64,000 bases of DNA from assembly GCF_030272615.1 (NCBI RefSeq), contig NC_081407.1:263426574-263490573 (forward strand). Reading direction: 5' to 3'. The stretch is from Cryptomeria japonica (Eukaryota > Streptophyta > Pinopsida > Cupressales > Cupressaceae). This document shows positions 61,976 to 64,000 of this stretch, piece after piece. Numbering within the stretch: the stretch's first letter is position 1; every line of letters begins with the position of its first letter. The translations under genes and the position numbers were made by a program. The notes beneath the pieces are model-generated. The model was not told the DNA's origin. It saw only the letters and a list, made by a program, of their open reading frames with translations, and searched no databases.

Positions 61976-64000
61976 CTAAGTCTCTACTGGTGGGGGTATG
62001 ACCCCAAGCTGATCTCTGAGATATTCAAAAGTCTCCTTAGGCAAAGGCTTAGTGAAAATATCTATAATCTGCTTTTTAGTATTCACATAAACGAGTTTTA
62101 CTTCTTTTGCTTCAACATTCTTTTTCAGAAAATTTAATTTGATAGAAACATGTTTAGTTTTAGAATGTAGTATCGGATTCTTAGATATATCAATTGTTAC
62201 AGTTTTATCACAATAGATAGTTATAGGTTCCTTGCATTTTACCTTTATGTCCTTCAACATTTTCTTAAGCCGAAAGAAAATACCTGTGTACAGTTAATTG
62301 CTGCTGCAACATATTCTAATTTTGTTGTTGATAAAGATGTGCAACTTTGTTTCTTACTCAACCAAGAAATTAATCTTCTTCCAAGAAAAAATGCTCTATT
62401 GATGGTGTTTTTTCTGTCATCCACATCTCCTGCTCAATTTGCATCTGTGTATGCACATAATTCAAAGTTTTCATCTCTAGGATACCATAAACCAAGATTT
62501 GTAGTGCCTTGTAAGTATCGAAAAATCCTTTTTACTGATGATTCATGATTTTCTCTAGGATTACTCTAAAATCTTGAAACAATACATACTGCATTCATAA
62601 TATCAGGTCTTGTTTGTGTCAAATACAGTAGGCCTCCTATCATAGATTTGTACCTAGTCGGATTAGTAGGTGTAGATTCATCCCTTAGTGATAATTTGTC
62701 ATTTGTAGTCATAGGTGTGCTTACTGGTTTAGAGTTTTCCATCCCAAATTTCTTTAGTAACTCCTTCAAGTACTTGGATTGACTCAAGAATATACCTTTA
62801 TTAGTCTGTGAAATTTACAATCCTAAAAAGAATTTTATCTCTCCAATCATAGACATTTCAAATTCTTGTTGCATTTCAATAGAAAAGTCTTTACATAATC
62901 CATCTTCTCCTCCAAAGATTATATCATCAAAAAAAACTTCTATAACCAAGATGTCATCATTAGTTACTTTATAGTATAAGTTGTTGTTAGCATTACCTTT
63001 GGAAAATCCAATCTTCAAAAGATATTTATCCAATCTAGCATACCAAGCTCTTGGAGCTTGCTTCAACCCATACAAAGCTTTTCTTAACCTGCAAACCATA
63101 TCTTTATTATCTGTCAAATAAAATCCATTAGGTTGCTCAATGTAAACTTCTTCTTCAAGATCTCCAATCAAAAATGCACATTTAATATCCATTTGATATA
63201 CTTTGTAGTTCTTGTGTGCTGCAAAAGCCAAGAATAATCTGACTGCCTCAATTCTAGCTATCGGTGCAAAGGTTTCATTATAATAAATTCCTTCTTTCTA
63301 AGAATATCCCTTACACACTAGTCTTGCTTTATTTCTGATTACCTTACCATCTTTATTAAGTTTGTTTCTGAATACCCATTTTGTTCCAATCACATTTTTG
63401 TCTTTAGGTCGGGGAACTAATGTCCATGTGTTATTCTTCTTAATTTGTTCTAATTCTTCTTCCATATCTTTAATCTAGTGTTTATCTTCACATGCCTCAT
63501 TAATTGATGATGGTTTAGTTTGATAAATAAGACATACCTCTTCATTTTCTAGTCTTCCTCTTGTTATAACTCCTTAATACTTGTTCCCAATTATCTAATT
63601 TTCAGAGTGGTTCAATCTTACATACCAAGTTGTCTTCATTTGCTGTTGTTCCTCAGTTATAGTGGAATTTTCAGATGATATCGATGTAAATAGATCTTAA
63701 TTCTATACCGGTGGATTCAATGTAGGCTCATTTGTCAGTATCTCTGTTGCCAGTTCAGAGTCTATATATGTTGAAGTTCCTCTAAACTATTCATCAATCT
63801 TCACATTTGTACTTGCAACGATTTTCTATAATCTCTTGTTAAAACATCTATATGCTTTTCTCTTAGATGAATAACCAAGAAATACTCCTTCATCACTTCT
63901 AGGATCAAATTTGTCAATATACACATCTCTTCTAATATAGCATTTACTTCCAAATATTCTAAAATATTTAAGAGTGGGAGTAATACCAAACCATAGTTCA
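61976..64000 (-). pseudogene. pol: Element F pol: integrase end, reverse transcriptase, RNase H (5' part outside window)
   Basis: From right to left: integrase C-terminus (YFRIFGSKCYIRRDVYIDKF, FLGYSSKRKAYRCF) up to about 63800, a linker, reverse transcriptase ([52 protein letters not shown]) with active site FFDDIIFGGED (Phe where Val is usual, Asp pair intact), then the Sirevirus-type SQSKYLKELLKKFGMENSKP region, and the RNase H end with DIFTKPLPKETFEYLRDQLG at 61976-62260 in another frame. Stops: TAG near 63820, TAG near 63298, TAA near 62812. At least two frameshifts. Confidence 0.85.

Larger units (their letters stand above)
60525..64000 (-). mobile_element. Element F: Sirevirus-like Ty1/copia retrotransposon, partial
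   Basis: 3' LTR (60525-61590), polypurine tract and pol read on the minus strand; the 5' end lies beyond the window. Its layout, polypurine tract and protein motifs match element B. Confidence 0.85.

Noticed and set aside
63801-63989. Leu/Ile-rich minus-strand frame of 62 codons
   Set aside because: Out-of-frame shadow of the element F integrase C-terminus, which reads in a neighbouring frame.

Overview
The window is plant repeat DNA. I find no cellular gene, tRNA or rRNA gene. Every coding stretch I can recognise belongs to an LTR retrotransposon, and every one is broken. The mix (a Tekay/Del-type chromovirus with a chromodomain, Sirevirus-like Ty1/copia elements, a Tat/Ogre-type Ty3/gypsy element with two RNase H domains, and a plant mobile domain gene) indicates a seed plant with a large, repeat-rich genome. 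A gymnosperm is possible, but the sequence alone does not decide this. Elements are named Z and A to F here.

Positions 383-44893 form one nest. The host, element Z (minus strand), has LTRs of about 4.35 kb and a short internal region with only a gag-like reading frame and a very long acidic tail, no pol. Four elements were inserted into it. Element A (4110-11670, TSD CAACA) interrupts its gene; it is a Sirevirus-like element without pol but with two unusual reading frames. Element B (13501-21071, TSD GCCAT/ACCAT) is a Sirevirus-like copia element inserted at the Z primer binding site. Element C (22637-36478, TSD TTAAC) is a Tekay/Del chromovirus with 4.4 kb LTRs. Element D (37952-43559, TSD TCATC) is a Tork/Tnt1-like copia element whose 3' LTR carries a 298-bp triplication. 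C and D both sit in the 5' LTR of Z. Removing the four insertions and one copy of each TSD restores a continuous Z.

Positions 45861-60257 are a rearranged Tat-type complex (E): two 1.25-kb LTRs in inverted orientation, each with its internal side outward, a minus-strand pol between them, and a plant mobile domain (PMD) gene antisense to pol. About 2.9 kb at each end is an inverted repeat of roughly 85% identity by eye. The window ends in element F (60525 onward, minus strand), another Sirevirus-like copia element cut by the window edge, inserted in a fragment of an opposite-facing LTR.

Decay has a clear style: most stop codons in these frames are TAG or TGA at places where the family has Gln (CAG) or Arg (CGA), and several long frames have no frameshift. 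This fits C-to-T deamination at methylated CHG and CpG sites. The items most worth following up are the gag-only host element Z with its acidic tail, the second gene of element A, the antisense PMD gene and inverted structure of complex E, and the LTR triplication of element D.
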